DNA of 64,000 nt, taken from Alviniconcha marisindica. Taxonomy: Eukaryota > Mollusca > Gastropoda > Provannidae. A program made the position numbers and the translations under genes. Below are positions 1-13,100 of the stretch, piece by piece (the first letter of the stretch is position 1; every line of letters begins with the position of its first letter). The notes beneath the pieces are model-generated. The model was given only the letters and a program-made list of their open reading frames with translations. It did no database searches and was not told where the DNA came from. Where the stretch lies: assembly GCA_018857735.1 (NCBI GenBank), contig JABMCL010000191.1, positions 1,013,501-1,077,500 of the forward strand, in the 5' to 3' direction.

Positions 1-1470
1 CCATCACACAGTCCACTACACTCTCAGCAGCGCCATTGTAGGCTGTCACACAGTCCATTACACTTACACTTTTACAGCAGTGGCATCATTGGCCATCACA
101 GTCTACTACACTCACAGCAGTGGCATTGTTGGCTGTCACACAGTCCACTACACTTACACTGTTACAGCAGTGGCATTGTTGGCCATCACACAGTCCATTA
201 CACTTACACTGTTACAGCAGTGGCATTGTTGGCCATCACACAGTCCATTACGCTGACAGCAGTGGCATTGTTGACAGTCACACAGTCCACTACACTTACA
301 CTGTTACAGCAGTGGCATTGTTGGCCATCACACAGTCCATTACACTTACACTGTTACAGCAGTGGCATTGTTGGCCATCACACAGTCCATTACACTTACA
401 GCAGTGGCATTGTTGGCTGTCACAGTCCATTACACTTTTACAGCAGTGGCATTGTTGGCCATCACACAGTCCATTACACTTACAGCAGTGGCATTGTTGG
501 CTGTCACAGTCCATTATACTTACACTTTTACAGCAGTGGCATTGTTGGCCATCACACAGTCCATTACACTTACAGCAGTGGCATTGTTGGCTGTCACAGT
601 CCATTACACTTACACTTTTACAGCAGTGGCATTGTTGGCCATCACACAGTCCATTACACTTACAGCAGTGGCATTGTTGGCTGTCACAGTCCATTACACT
701 TACACTTTTACAGCAGTGGCATTGTTGGCCATCACACAGTCCATTACACTTACAGCAGTGGCATTGTTGGCTGTCACAGTCCATTACACTTTTACAGCAG
801 TGGCATTGTTGGCCATCACACAGTCCATTACACTTACAGCAGTGGCATTGTTGGCTGTCACAGTCCATTACACTTACACTTTTACAGCAGTGGCATTGTT
901 GGCCATCACACAGTCCATTACACTTACAGCAGTGGCACTGTTGGCCGTCACAGTCCATTACACTTACATTTTTACAGCAGTGGCACTGTTGGCCATCACA
1001 CTTACATTGTTACAGGAGTGGCATTGTTGGCCGTCACACAGTCCATTACACTTACACTTTTACAGCAGTGGCACTGTTGGCCATCACACAGTCCATTACA
1101 CTGACAGCAGTGGCATTGTTGGCCGTCATACAGTCCACTACACTTATAGCAGTGGCATTGTTGGCTGACACACAGTCCATTACACCTACAGCAGTGGCAT
1201 TGTTGGCCGTCACACAGTCCACTACACTTACAGCAGTGGCATTGATGGCCGTAGCAGTGACATTTTTGACCATCACAAAGTCCACTACACTTACAGCAGT
1301 GGCGTTGTTGGCTGTTGCACAGTCCACTACACTTACAGCAGTGCCATTGTTGGCTGTCACAAACAGTCTATTACACTTTCAGCAGTGCCACTGTTCGGTG
1401 TCACAGTCTATTACACTTACAGCAGTGTGTCACAAACAGTCCATTACACTTACAGCAGTGGCATTGTAAT
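1..1470. repeat. Dimeric minisatellite (about 42-48 bp monomers, 84-90 bp dimer)
   Basis: Monomers share GCAGTGGCATTGTTGG and CAGTCCATTACACTTACA. Two variants alternate, one with GGCCATCACACAG and one with GGCTGTCACAG. In the core (about 540-810) the dimer recurs at 90, 90 and 84 bp. Units become more divergent after about 1100. Long open frames across it are artefacts of a near-multiple-of-three repeat. It continues off the left edge and lies in a XAB2 intron. Confidence 0.95.
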
Positions 1471-2025
1471 CAAAACTGGTATGAATGGAACAATCACAAA
1501 TTCAAACAGTTATTGTGTGGCCAAGTTTGAAAGACCTGGCTTTGACAACAGCATGGAAAAAACACTCCACCTGCAAGCTAAGTTTCACAGTGCTTCCTGA
1601 TGGCGCTTTCTTCTGATGGTTTTACCATGGTTGGCCAACCTGCTGGTCACTGATCATTACACACATCCATGAAATTGGATTTTTATGCCAGTTGAAAAAC
1701 AGTTCATCATTAACAGGACTACAGTAGTAGAAAAAGTAGAGCCTAATGCATATTATGATCACACAAGTTGTAACAGCATGTGACACACACTGAAAGCACA
1801 ACACAAACAGGCAAACAATTTGTATTTTTTGACACAGACAGAAAGGGAAAAAAAAGAAAAAAAAAGCTACCTCTTAAAGAACATGTTAATCATTTAGTAA
1901 TCATTTCAACAAAACAAGCATGCAAATTTTTACTTTGTTTGAACAAAAAACACAAAATACACTTTGATTTAACCATTTTAGTGGCATTGTGATCTTAAAA
2001 AGAGAAAAAGAAAAGAGAGACTCAC
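1471..2025. other. Intronic spacer
   Basis: AT-rich single-copy-looking intron sequence between the left-edge minisatellite and XAB2 exon 15. No exon, RNA gene or recognisable transposon was seen. Confidence 0.5.
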
Positions 2026-2112
2026 ATATCTGTCAATAAACTTGGTGAGATAGGTGTTCCAGATATCAAAGACATTCGGCCACTTAAAAAGAGCAATGCC
2101 TTTCTCGTACGC
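2026..2112 (-). CDS. XAB2: XAB2 coding exon 15 (last in window)
   Basis: Twenty-nine codons, AYEKGIALFKWPNVFDIWNT then YLTKFIDRY, with acceptor TCCACAG and donor GTGAGT in phase 0. The next exon should start GG(R)K; it is not between here and position 1, where the sequence is AT-rich intron and minisatellite, so it lies outside the window. Confidence 0.94.
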
Positions 2113-4123
2113 CTGTGGACATACAACATTAATAAGAAATCACAATCTGGAATGAGCAATACATTGTACCTACTTCAGGTGCATATGCATGCATGCGTGT
2201 GCACATGTGTGTACATGTGTATGTGTGTGTGCATGCATTTGAATCTTTGATGTCTAGATATATGTGTGTGTAAAACAAGCTGTAAGTGTTTAGGGCAGTC
2301 ACAGGTTGGGCCTGTGATTATTATTATTATGAACTAATACACTTCAAGAAAGCATTTTTTCACATAATTATGTGTCCTGACAATGATGATTCTAAAACAA
2401 AACAAATCCACTGGCTGTGACTGACACCAGACCTCTATAGTCAAAGTGCAACTAAAATAAAGGCCAGACACCACCCAAACACAGACACCAGCCCAAAACA
2501 GAAAATGTATCCACCTTCAGGTAAATCTTTATGCAGTATCAGGGGATGTAAACAGTCACCACCTTTAAGCAGTATCAGGGGATGTAAACAGTCACCACCT
2601 TTAAGCAGAATCAGGGGATGTAAACAGTCACCACCTTTCGGCAGTATCAGGGGATGTAAACAGTCACCACCACCTTTAAGCAGTATCAGGGGATGTAAAC
2701 AGTCACCACCTTTAAATAGTATCATGGGATGTAAACAGTCACCACCTTTAGGCAGTATCAGGGGATGTAAACAGTCACCACCTTTAGGCAGTATCAGGGG
2801 ATGTAAACAATCACCACCTTTAAGCAGTATCAGGGGATGTAAACAGTCACCACCTTTAAGCAGTATCAGGGGATGTAAACAGTCACCACCTTTAGGCAGT
2901 ATCAGGGGATGTAAACAATCACCACCTTTAAGCAGTATCAGGGGATGTAAACAGTCACCACCTTTAGGCAGTATCAGGGGATGTAAACAGTCACCACCTT
3001 TAGGCAGTATCAGGGGATGTAAACAATCACCACCTTTAAGCAGTATCAGGGGATGTAAACAGTCACATCAGGTACAGTGATTATTCTCCACATATTCTAA
3101 ACCACATCAAAATCACATTCAGGTCCCCTCTCACCTCAGGCCCCCTCTCACCTGAATGTACCAGTCTGTGAATGTGCTGAGCAAAAACAAAACTAAAACA
3201 AAAAAGTCTTGCTACACCTGAACTTTTCATGTCTGCCCTATTGGTGAGAGAAAAAACACAAAAACGGCTGACAGGACACAACAGTTTCTACAAGCAAATT
3301 CAGGCTGACACAAACATTCTACCATGTGACAGCTTGTATTTGATACTGGCACAAACAGGCTGTACTTGACACAGATATGGCACAAACACAGATGGAATCA
3401 AAGAACGCACAATATGTGACACAGACACATGGCATAAACACAAACAGAACGAAGGCACACACAAGTTGTACTTGACACAGCAACATGGCATACATTGTAT
3501 TTGACACAAACAGAAAAATGGCACAAACAATGAGAGAAGCACATAGAGAAAAAGGTTATGTACCACACAGAAACAAAGCAGCCTCTTCTCCATTAAAAAA
3601 AGAAAAGAAAAAAAGAAAGCATACAAATACAATACATGCAGAAAACTGGCTGTACCTTGAATGCTTCCTCAAAGTAGTAGTTTTCCTCCAGGAACATGCC
3701 ATAGTTCATGATAATCTGTGGGGTAGCAATGCGCAGGTCCAGGATACGGTCGTACACAGCTTTGCATGACTACAAACACAGCAGTCACACAAAATGCCAG
3801 GTCTTTCTCTACTGGAATGTCACCAATAACTTCCTCCACACAAATGCTATTAATCCCTCCACGTATTTCAAGGAAAAGTGCAATGCAACAATGAAAGTAA
3901 ACCACATCATTTATATTTTGTATGGCAAAGAATTATTTCTTGATAATAATAAAAAGAAAATATTGAAAGACAGTATGCCAGTATCCTTTCATTTTCTTAA
4001 AGAAAAATCAACTAAAAGGAGAGACTGTTCAAGGAGAGACTGTTCTTCTCATCAAGTGTTTATTTCAGGCACACTGTAACACCAGTATTCCTAATGAAAA
4101 CCCATTTTCAGATCCCCCCCCCC

Positions 4124-4154
<31 letters not shown>

Positions 4155-7100
4155 AAACCCCACATAAACCCTAGGTCAAGGCCCATGTTTGTGAACATTT
4201 CTCTTGAGATTTTTCCATGTAAAATGTATGAATGTTGTACAGTAAAGCAAGTAAAGGAGAGCACGTGGTTGCATTCCATGGGTCTCACCTTAAAGGTGCC
4301 AAAGCTCTCCTCCAGGTCAGCATACAGTGACCACACCTTGAGTGACTTGTGGACCCGTGCCTGGACCACCTCAGTCTGCACACCACACCCACAGGAGACA
4401 GTGAAGTTCACATACGTCACAGTGATGAGAGACAGTCAAGTTGACTTATGTCACAGTGACAGGGTACAGTCAAACCCACATGTGTCACAGTGACAGGAGG
4501 CAGTCATGTTTGCATACGTCACAGTGACAGGAGGCAGTCATGTTCACATGACACAGTGACAGGAAGCAGTCATGTTCACATACATCAGTGACAGGAGGTT
4601 GTCATGTTCACATGTCAGTAACAGGAAACAAACTCACATATGTCAGTGACAGTAGACAGTCATGTTCACATACATCAGTGACAGGAAACAGTCATGTTCA
4701 CATATGTTAGTGACAGGAGGCTGTCGTGTTCAAATATGTTAGTGACAGGAGGCAATAATGTTCACATACGTCGGTGACAGAAGGCAGTCATGTTCACATA
4801 TGTTAGTGACAGGAGGCAGACATGTTCACATACATTGGTGACAGATGGCAGTCATGTTCACATACATCAGTGACAGGAAACAGTCATGTTCACATATGTT
4901 AGTTTCAGGAGGCAGTCATGTTCACATACATCAGTGACAGGAGGCAATCATGTTCACATACAGCAGTGACAGGAGGCAGTCAAGTTCATACACGTCAGTG
5001 ACAGGAGGCAGTCAAGTTTACACATGTCAGTGACAGGAGGCAGTCATGTTCACATATATCAGCAACAGGAGGCAGCCATGTTCACATACGTCAGTGACAG
5101 GAGGCAATCATGTTCACATACGTCGGTGACAGAAGGCAGTCATGTTCACATATGTTAGTGACAGGAGGCAGACATGTTCACATACATTGGTAACAGAAGG
5201 CAGTCATGTTCACATACATCAGTGACAGGAAACAGTCATGTTCACATATGTTAGTGTCAGGAGGCAGTCATGTTTACATACATCAGTGACAGGAGGCAAT
5301 CATGTTCACATACCTCAGCGACAGGAGGCAGTCAAGTTCATACACGTCAGTGACAGGAGGCAGTCAAGTTCACACATGTCAGTGACAGGAGGCAGTCATG
5401 TTCACATATATCAGCGACAGGAGGCAGCCATGTTCACATACGTTAGTGACAGGAGGCAGTCAAGTTCACACACATCAGTGACAGGAGGCAACCATGTTCA
5501 TACACGTCAGTGACAGGAGGCAGTCAAGTTCACACTCGTCAGTGACAGGAGGCAGTCAAGTTCACACACGTCAGTGACAGGAGGCAGTCATGTTCACATA
5601 TATCAGCAACAGGAGGCAGCCATGTTCATATACATCAGTGACAGGAGGCAGTCAAGTTCACACACATCAGTGACAGGAGGCAGTCAAGTTCACACACGTC
5701 AGTGACAGGAGGCAGTCAAGTTCACACACATCAGTGACAGGAGGCAGTCAAGTGCCCCTCAGTTGCAAAATACTGCCTGACTGAACTGATTTCATGGATG
5801 AGGAGTGCTGAAATCATGAACTTTGACCTGAACCAACTGCATAATGAAATTTGATGACCCTGATTTTTTTTTGATTTTTTAAAACAGTTAAATTCTAAAA
5901 CAACTCTTCTTTCCCCCCCCCCCCTTTTTTTTAAAACAATATATATGAAACCTACCAAAGGTGCTGTAAAATAGTGTGTGACAGAGGCAATGCAAGGAGG
6001 TTTTTAAGTAGTCATACAAACCTCATCATGATAGGCCACTTTCCGTGGAGGTGGTGTTGTTGCCTTCTGCATCAGTTTCAATGCTTCTTCACTGTTACTG
6101 GAACACACAACACCCTCCTAAAATTATAACACCCAACATAAAAGTTTATTTTTTATTCTTTTAAAGCCATTGTTATACATATAGTGCATATTGTCTACAC
6201 CATGTAAAGCACTAGAGTGCCCATGAAACAGGGTGCTGCATAAATACCCATTAACAGTAATATTTTCTATCAAACCTGTTACTGTTGTAAGTGTATTCAT
6301 ACATTCATATATAATGGACAAATTCTTACATAGTTTTCAGATTAAAGCAGTACAGATCAGTAAGTCCCCAACTTTTTTTTACCCTGGGAGGGAGGGGGGA
6401 GGGCAACGTATAGATGAGAGCAATAAAAGAGATGATGGGGGGGGGGGGGGGGGGGGGGTGGAGAGAGGAGAGAGAGGAATGAAGAATGCAGCAATTTTGG
6501 GTGGGGGCATGACAATTAACTCACTCATATCTTAGTTCCATCTCTGCCCACTCACACCACACAGAGGCCAGGTCATCCACATGCTTGTACTCCACCTGGA
6601 CTGCTTTACTCAGTATCAGCCTTGCCTGTGGACAATCAGTCATGCACAAATCCAATTTCACCCACGTGCTTGTATCCCAACTCTACTGCCATACTCTGTG
6701 TAAGCGTTTACCTGTGGTCAATCAATCATGCACATATCCAGTTTCATCCTCATGTTTGTATCCCAACTGTACTGCCATACTCTGTGTAAACTTTTACCTG
6801 TAGTCAATCAATCACACACACATCCAGTTTCCCAACTGTACTGCCAGACTCATTATCAGCCCTGCCTGTGAGCAATCAATCATACACATATTCAGTTTCA
6901 TGCACATGCTACATCCCAAAGGTACCAGCTTGTTTAGAATCAGCCTCACCTGCAACCAAGCACCAGCTTGTCCATATCATTGACTTTGTCTTCGTGTCAT
7001 CTGTTAATCTTTTATAAGAGCAGAATCTTGAAAAGAATCATATTTTCTGTTTATTTGCTAAGGCTTTATCATATTTTTAGCCTTCTCTTATTTATTTAGC

Positions 7101-10100
7101 CTTTTTTTTCTTCTGACTCACATCTTCAATCTGGTTGGCCTTCTCGTAGAACTTGGCAAACTCTACCCACAGTGTGTGTGGTTTGCCTGATGCCTGCTTA
7201 GGGTCCACTGTCTGCACAGCCTCTGTGTACGTGTTGATGATCTGAAAACACATAATCACAGCAGGTCACACAACTGGTACAACAGCTTCTTAGTCATTAG
7301 CAGACATGTACATGGTACACTAGGCCACAGGAGCAAACAACAATACGCTCTCTGTGTGTGCATGTATATGTGTCACAAGCGTGTGCATTCATGCACGTGT
7401 GTGTGCATTCATGCAGATCCTTGTGAATGTTGCAATTCATAATGGTTAAACTAGTAATACAGCAAACAACACCCAAACCAAAACACCTGTGTATGCAACT
7501 TATACAAGCCAAGTCAATTTACCTCTTGTGGTTTTCCTTCAAAGAGTTTGACCCTTTTGTGCCACTCATGGACGTTGTGTGGGTTCTGACGCAGCAACAC
7601 ACTGCACACACCCAATGGCAACAGTCATTAAACATAACATCAAATGATGGCAATATGAAGCATTATACTATCCACTCCTTTCTGGGCTGTGACTAACCCT
7701 GTATATTCTTATGAGCAAAGTATCCATCTTGGTAAAAAGCAAACACACCACTATTTTTGCATAGAAATAGAACTCTTGAAACTTGTGTTTAGGTGTGACC
7801 TAAATCTATCATTTCACAGGAACAGAAGTTTTGAGGCTGTGATGTGGCAAAATATATTCCTTTAAAAAAAAAAAAATCATGAACTTGTGAACAAAGCATC
7901 TACCATGATTAACAAACAACAATTTAAAAAAAGAACAACTATCATTTGATAAGAATAGAACTTTTAAAACCTGTGGTGTGAGTTGAAAATGTTCTTTCTC
8001 TAACCTTTTCATTTGTGAGTAAAGTATCTACTATGGTTAAAAACAAACTAGCATTTGACAGGAATAGATCTTTTTGAAACTTGTCAAGTAACTGAAAATG
8101 TTCTTTTTCTTATCTTTCATGCGGGTATCCATCACAAGTATTGTAATAATAATAATAGTAATAAAAACAACTATCTTTTGATAAGAATATACCTTTTGAA
8201 ACTTGTGGTGTGACTTAAAATGTTTTTGTCCTAACCTGCCATGTTGTTACCAGTAAAGTACTTATAATAAAAAACACATAACAACCACAAAAAGTGTCTT
8301 TTCATGGGAATAAAACTTTTGAGTAGAAATCATTGACTATTTCGCCTGTGAGCAGAAGAACTGGGTTCTTCTATTAGGCTAACAGTGAGGTGTACAAAAA
8401 CACACACCAACTGAGGATCAAAAGAACACAGCCTTGGCTTGGCTGTGACCGTACCTGTTCAGCAATAATGGTCGACGGTCCATCAAGGTCTCTAGTCGGG
8501 CTAATCTCAATTCTAGTTCAAGGTCATCTGCAAAACATCAAAAAGGTATACATGTCTTATGAAATTTTGCCCTGTTAAAACAAAATTCTTTCATATTTGA
8601 AAGCAAAAATAAAACAGTGAGACACAGGATATCATTCTTTTCAAACACTCCCAAATTGATCTATGATATATATTTTCAGTAACTTTCCCAGCTAATCACT
8701 TTGATGCCACCCCTTCTACTGAACATCTCTTAATCTTCACCAGCATGTCATTTTATCAATCACCTGACATGTACCCACCTTTCTCTTTAGCACATCTCTG
8801 TGCTAGTCACATGTGACATATGTGACATTCACCCACCCTCCTTCACTGAACTTCTACTACCAGGCCTTTTGGGGCGGGGGTGTGTGTGTATGTGTGTGTG
8901 TGTGTGATGTTTTATGCCCCTTTTTGTGCAACTTACAGCAATATTGTGATAGTGCTTACAATGAACTAAATAGCCATAAGCAAAAAGAGTTCATAAACAT
9001 AACAAAAATCAACTATATTGGAAAAACAAACAATCAAAAAACAAAACAAGAGAGAGAGAGAGGGGTCACACACTAACCCACAGTTCCAAACTAAAATTCA
9101 AGCAATTAAATGGCCCAGCAAACAGATCAACAATCCTGACAAAAAAGTACTTACACAGTATGTGCATGTGTTGTACATCGTGTCACCTAACATTTACCAT
9201 CCATGACACAGTCAAGTGCTAGTAAGAGCACCATTCAGTTACAATCTTATCATGTGACATATTCAGTTTTGCATTATATTTGTACACCTCAAAGTTACTT
9301 TTTAAATAACATTTGAACAAATGCAGTTGTGGTTTAGTCTTGTTAATTTTACATTTTTAAATAAAGAACTTTGCTTGCAAAATAATCAAATCAAAGGTAT
9401 TATCTGAATTAAAATGGATGTCATGACCAAACAGTACAATATTTTCATTAAGTATAACTGATCTTGCATTTGAACATCCAGCATTAACTACAATCTGGAA
9501 TTGTTCCCCAAATGACCTCACATATGTACATGACCAAAATATAAAGTTAATGGAATCTCGTTCTTTTCGACAAAAAGAGCAAGTAATGTCATTTTCAATT
9601 CCCAATTCCTTGGCCTTTATCTGCAAGTCAGTAATCTGATATGTGATGTGACCCCACTCTTTCTACTACTAATTTCTCCATGGCCTTCACTTTCAAGTCC
9701 ATCAGCTGTGACGTGCACTCCCCTTCCTTTAAAGAGCAGCTCCTTAATGGCCTTCATTTGTAAATCAGTCACCTGTAGCGGGTGCCCACCTTCTTCTGTG
9801 GATCCTTTTTCCTCCATGGCTTCCATCTTGGATGCAATGCTGCTCTTCTCAAACTGGGCATATGCATCAAACACCTGAGTGAAGTCTCTCACTGTGATCA
9901 CAGTTTGTATTGCTTCCTCATAAATGTCACGGGCCTGCAACAAAGGCCAAACACAAACAGGTCATGTCAACACAAGAGTGGTAGCATAATAAATGCAACC
10001 TATCAATACTGTTGATTGGCAAATGTATCAGCAACTGTGTCAATAAAACCTGTTGAGACTGACTGGTGTAAATTACTGCTGATAATATTTTTCACTTTTA

Positions 10101-13100
10101 TCTGCTTAAAAAAATGGAGTGACACCCCAAATGAGACAATGGCAATGTGGATAAAAAATTAAAAAACACACGTACAGTAAGTATTGTGCTACACCTGCCA
10201 CACACCTGGCCAATGTGTCACAATTTCAAAAGTGTTAGATGGCAGTCATAATGATTACAAAAGAATTCATGTCACATTCATTCAAAAAAGTTTGTTAAAC
10301 AACAAAACAGGCAGTTCTTTTTCACACACTCTCATGGTAAATATGTGCACAAACACTGGATACACAAACTAATGCACGTCTGGAACAGCAATGCTACATT
10401 AAGACTACACTGAGTGCAACAAGCATGCTGAAGCCTTACTCACTGTTAGAATGGACTTCTGAACAAGGAAAGGTCCACTGGACCTCATCCCACCTGGTCT
10501 AATCCCACATTGCCTAATCTCATGAGGCCTAAATCCCATGACACCTATGGATTTCATTATGACATGGACGTCTAACAACAATAAGGTTTCTCTTTCAGTA
10601 CAAATCCTTAAAAGCTCCAAGCACCCTACAACATAAAGGAGGAGGGTGTGGGCTACAATACACAGAAGTTATACAAATGCTTCTCTGTGAATAAATAAAA
10701 ATAAAAATTCAAAAACAAACATACTATCCTTTTGTGCCATGAAACATAATCTCCTACTAGTTGTTAAACACAATTCACAAACCACAATTTCCTGGTTTCC
10801 ACCTATGCAGAGAATGAGAATTTTACCACTGAAGTCACCCTCTGCTAGGACTTATTTCACTCAGTGTTTCACACTAGATCTCTTCCCATGGGGCCCATAG
10901 CACTCCCAGCTCTGGGTAGGAGCTGGCCAGGGCTGAAAAATTCCACATGACTCTGGTGGGATTCGAACCCAAGACCTTCCAACCCACAGTCTGATGCCCT
11001 AACCACTGCGCTGGTGGAAGTTTCTTAACATGAACAATCATCAGATGAAATATCTGATATATATGCTTCCAGATTTGTGTTCACATCTGAGCAAGGACAG
11101 GGATTTTAGAGATTTGTGTCAACCGACGCGAAACATTACGTATTTTGCGTCAATGGCACAAAAAATGTGTACAGTTTAACCTAGAATTAACACACATTAC
11201 AAAGCAAAAATGATGAAGTAACCTGATTGTAGCTCACGGTCTGTAACGTGAGCAGACAAAAATAGTAAAAAGAAGGTCTGTCCGTGCACAAAAAATATGG
11301 TAATGTTCAGTAAATTTGCCGGTCACAGAAAAAGTTTGAATAGATCAGAACAGCGTACATGGCATCATTTTCAAGGAAGAACTGCAGTAGACGATATCAG
11401 TAAACCCAGTTCTCGTCTACCGCGGGATTTAGTAACGAGATGAAGTTGAAGTCGAGACTGCCGCCATTTTCTCTCATTTGTATTCGGTGTCGACACGTGT
11501 TTTGTTTTTGATTTCATAGTCTTCTACCTTTGAGTAAATTGTGACAATATTACACGCTGACAAAGTAGGCATACTGCTTGGTTCCAAATTCCATATCTGG
11601 GATCGTGTCCTCCGTTGACTGACCGGAAAATATCACTGATCAGTTCGGCAAAATATCTGGCCGCCAGTCTGATACGGGAACCAATCTTGTTCCAGATCTA
11701 TACGGGTTCATAAGGAATTCGGTTTCAAATTAATCGTTTTTTTTTTTTTTTTTAAATATGCAAATTTTATTCACAAACAGGGCGCTACCGACTATAAAGC
11801 ACATGGATAAGATTTTAGGAAAAGTTTCACTGTCGCCTAATAGTCCAAAAATCACGGTAGCTTACAGGGAGTTACGCGTTTATTTCACTGTCCAGATTCC
11901 GCCCTTCATTGACTGGACTTGAATGGCTGAGATGATACTGAGTTTGCAAGTAGATCTAGTGTTGAGTGACGCGGCATCCACCAGTGAGGCATAACCTGTT
12001 TAATCAGTGTTGTCATTTTGCGTACAGTGATGCAGTGATGTGGCTAAAATGTGTACAGCACCAGAAAAATGCAATATTTACACAAAATTTGCAATGAGCG
12101 CGACCCCTGAAGGATCATAAATTTAGGTCATTTGTGACATGAAATTCACAGAGCTGCCGTACCTTATTGGCCTTAGTAAGAATGAACTGATTTCAATGAG
12201 GTCCAAGTTCAGGCCTTATGGGATCAAGTTCAGTTCATACGCAATCAATTACAGTGCTCCGTGGCTCACCCTCTCCATGTGTGCTCCACGAACATAGTAA
12301 TCTGCCAGTGAATTCCACAGTGCTGCAATTTGGTCTGTGTACCGCTTCAAACCCTGACGGATGATCGGCTCAATCTTCAGTGATGTCACTTTGTTGGGAT
12401 TCTCTGCGATCAACTCGCAAAGCTCGTTCCACAACTGTAAAGCAGCAGAGTTAATATTATGTAGTAGAAAGAGGAAATGATAGAGTCAGTGTTTCATCCC
12501 AAAATTCAAAAGCTTACAAAATGATTAGAAGATTTTAGTTTGATACTTGGAATAGTGTATAAATTTTTCATTATTTTTTAAACCTCAGGTATTTGCCCAA
12601 AACACTTAAACAGCCAGACAGTCGCATTATACATCATGTCACAAACCAGAATGAGCACAGATTTACTGAATTAAATCAAGCTACAACCTCAGGGAGACCC
12701 CAATAACACACAAGTGTTGTACTGTCATCTTATCATTGATGTCTCTTTCAAGCAAGTTTTATATTATAGATAAGGATATCTAAATAAAGTTTCATATATA
12801 GACAGATATTTCTAGAAGCATATATACATATACACAACACTACGTAATCTGTCACAAAATGACCCTGTGCAGTTGATTTGACATTCAAATCCATGAACTC
12901 TGACAAAATGCACTGCACAAATGTTCCTTCTCCAACCAACCTGGTGTTTAGATTTGCCTCCCTTAGAGACAAACGTTTCATCATTGATGACATCAGCGAG
13001 GCGAATGGCAGCCTCATCAAGCCAGCCGATGGAAATCAGATAGTCAATGTACTCTTCTGTGTTCTCCTTCTGTAGCTGAAAACATTAATCCAATGGATCA

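Noticed and set aside
120..1469. Several long open frames, up to 449 codons, on both strands
   Set aside because: All are translations of the dimeric minisatellite in different frames; being open in several frames at once marks the repeat, not a gene.
2505..3080. 191-codon frame with a 12-residue peptide repeat
   Set aside because: It is the 36 bp minisatellite within an XAB2 intron, also open on the other strand; no start context or homology.
2533..5757. CRISPR-like regular arrays (36 and 32 bp units)
   Set aside because: Units are directly adjacent with no unique spacers and lie in eukaryotic introns; they are minisatellites.
9617..9790. Extension of XAB2 exon 7 to its in-frame stop
   Set aside because: The GTGGGC donor at 9789 joins exactly in phase to exon 8 with conserved sequence, so the open extension is intron and LINE remnant.
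10940..11024. tRNA gene
   Set aside because: A and B boxes are present but the acceptor stem does not pair and a SINE body follows.
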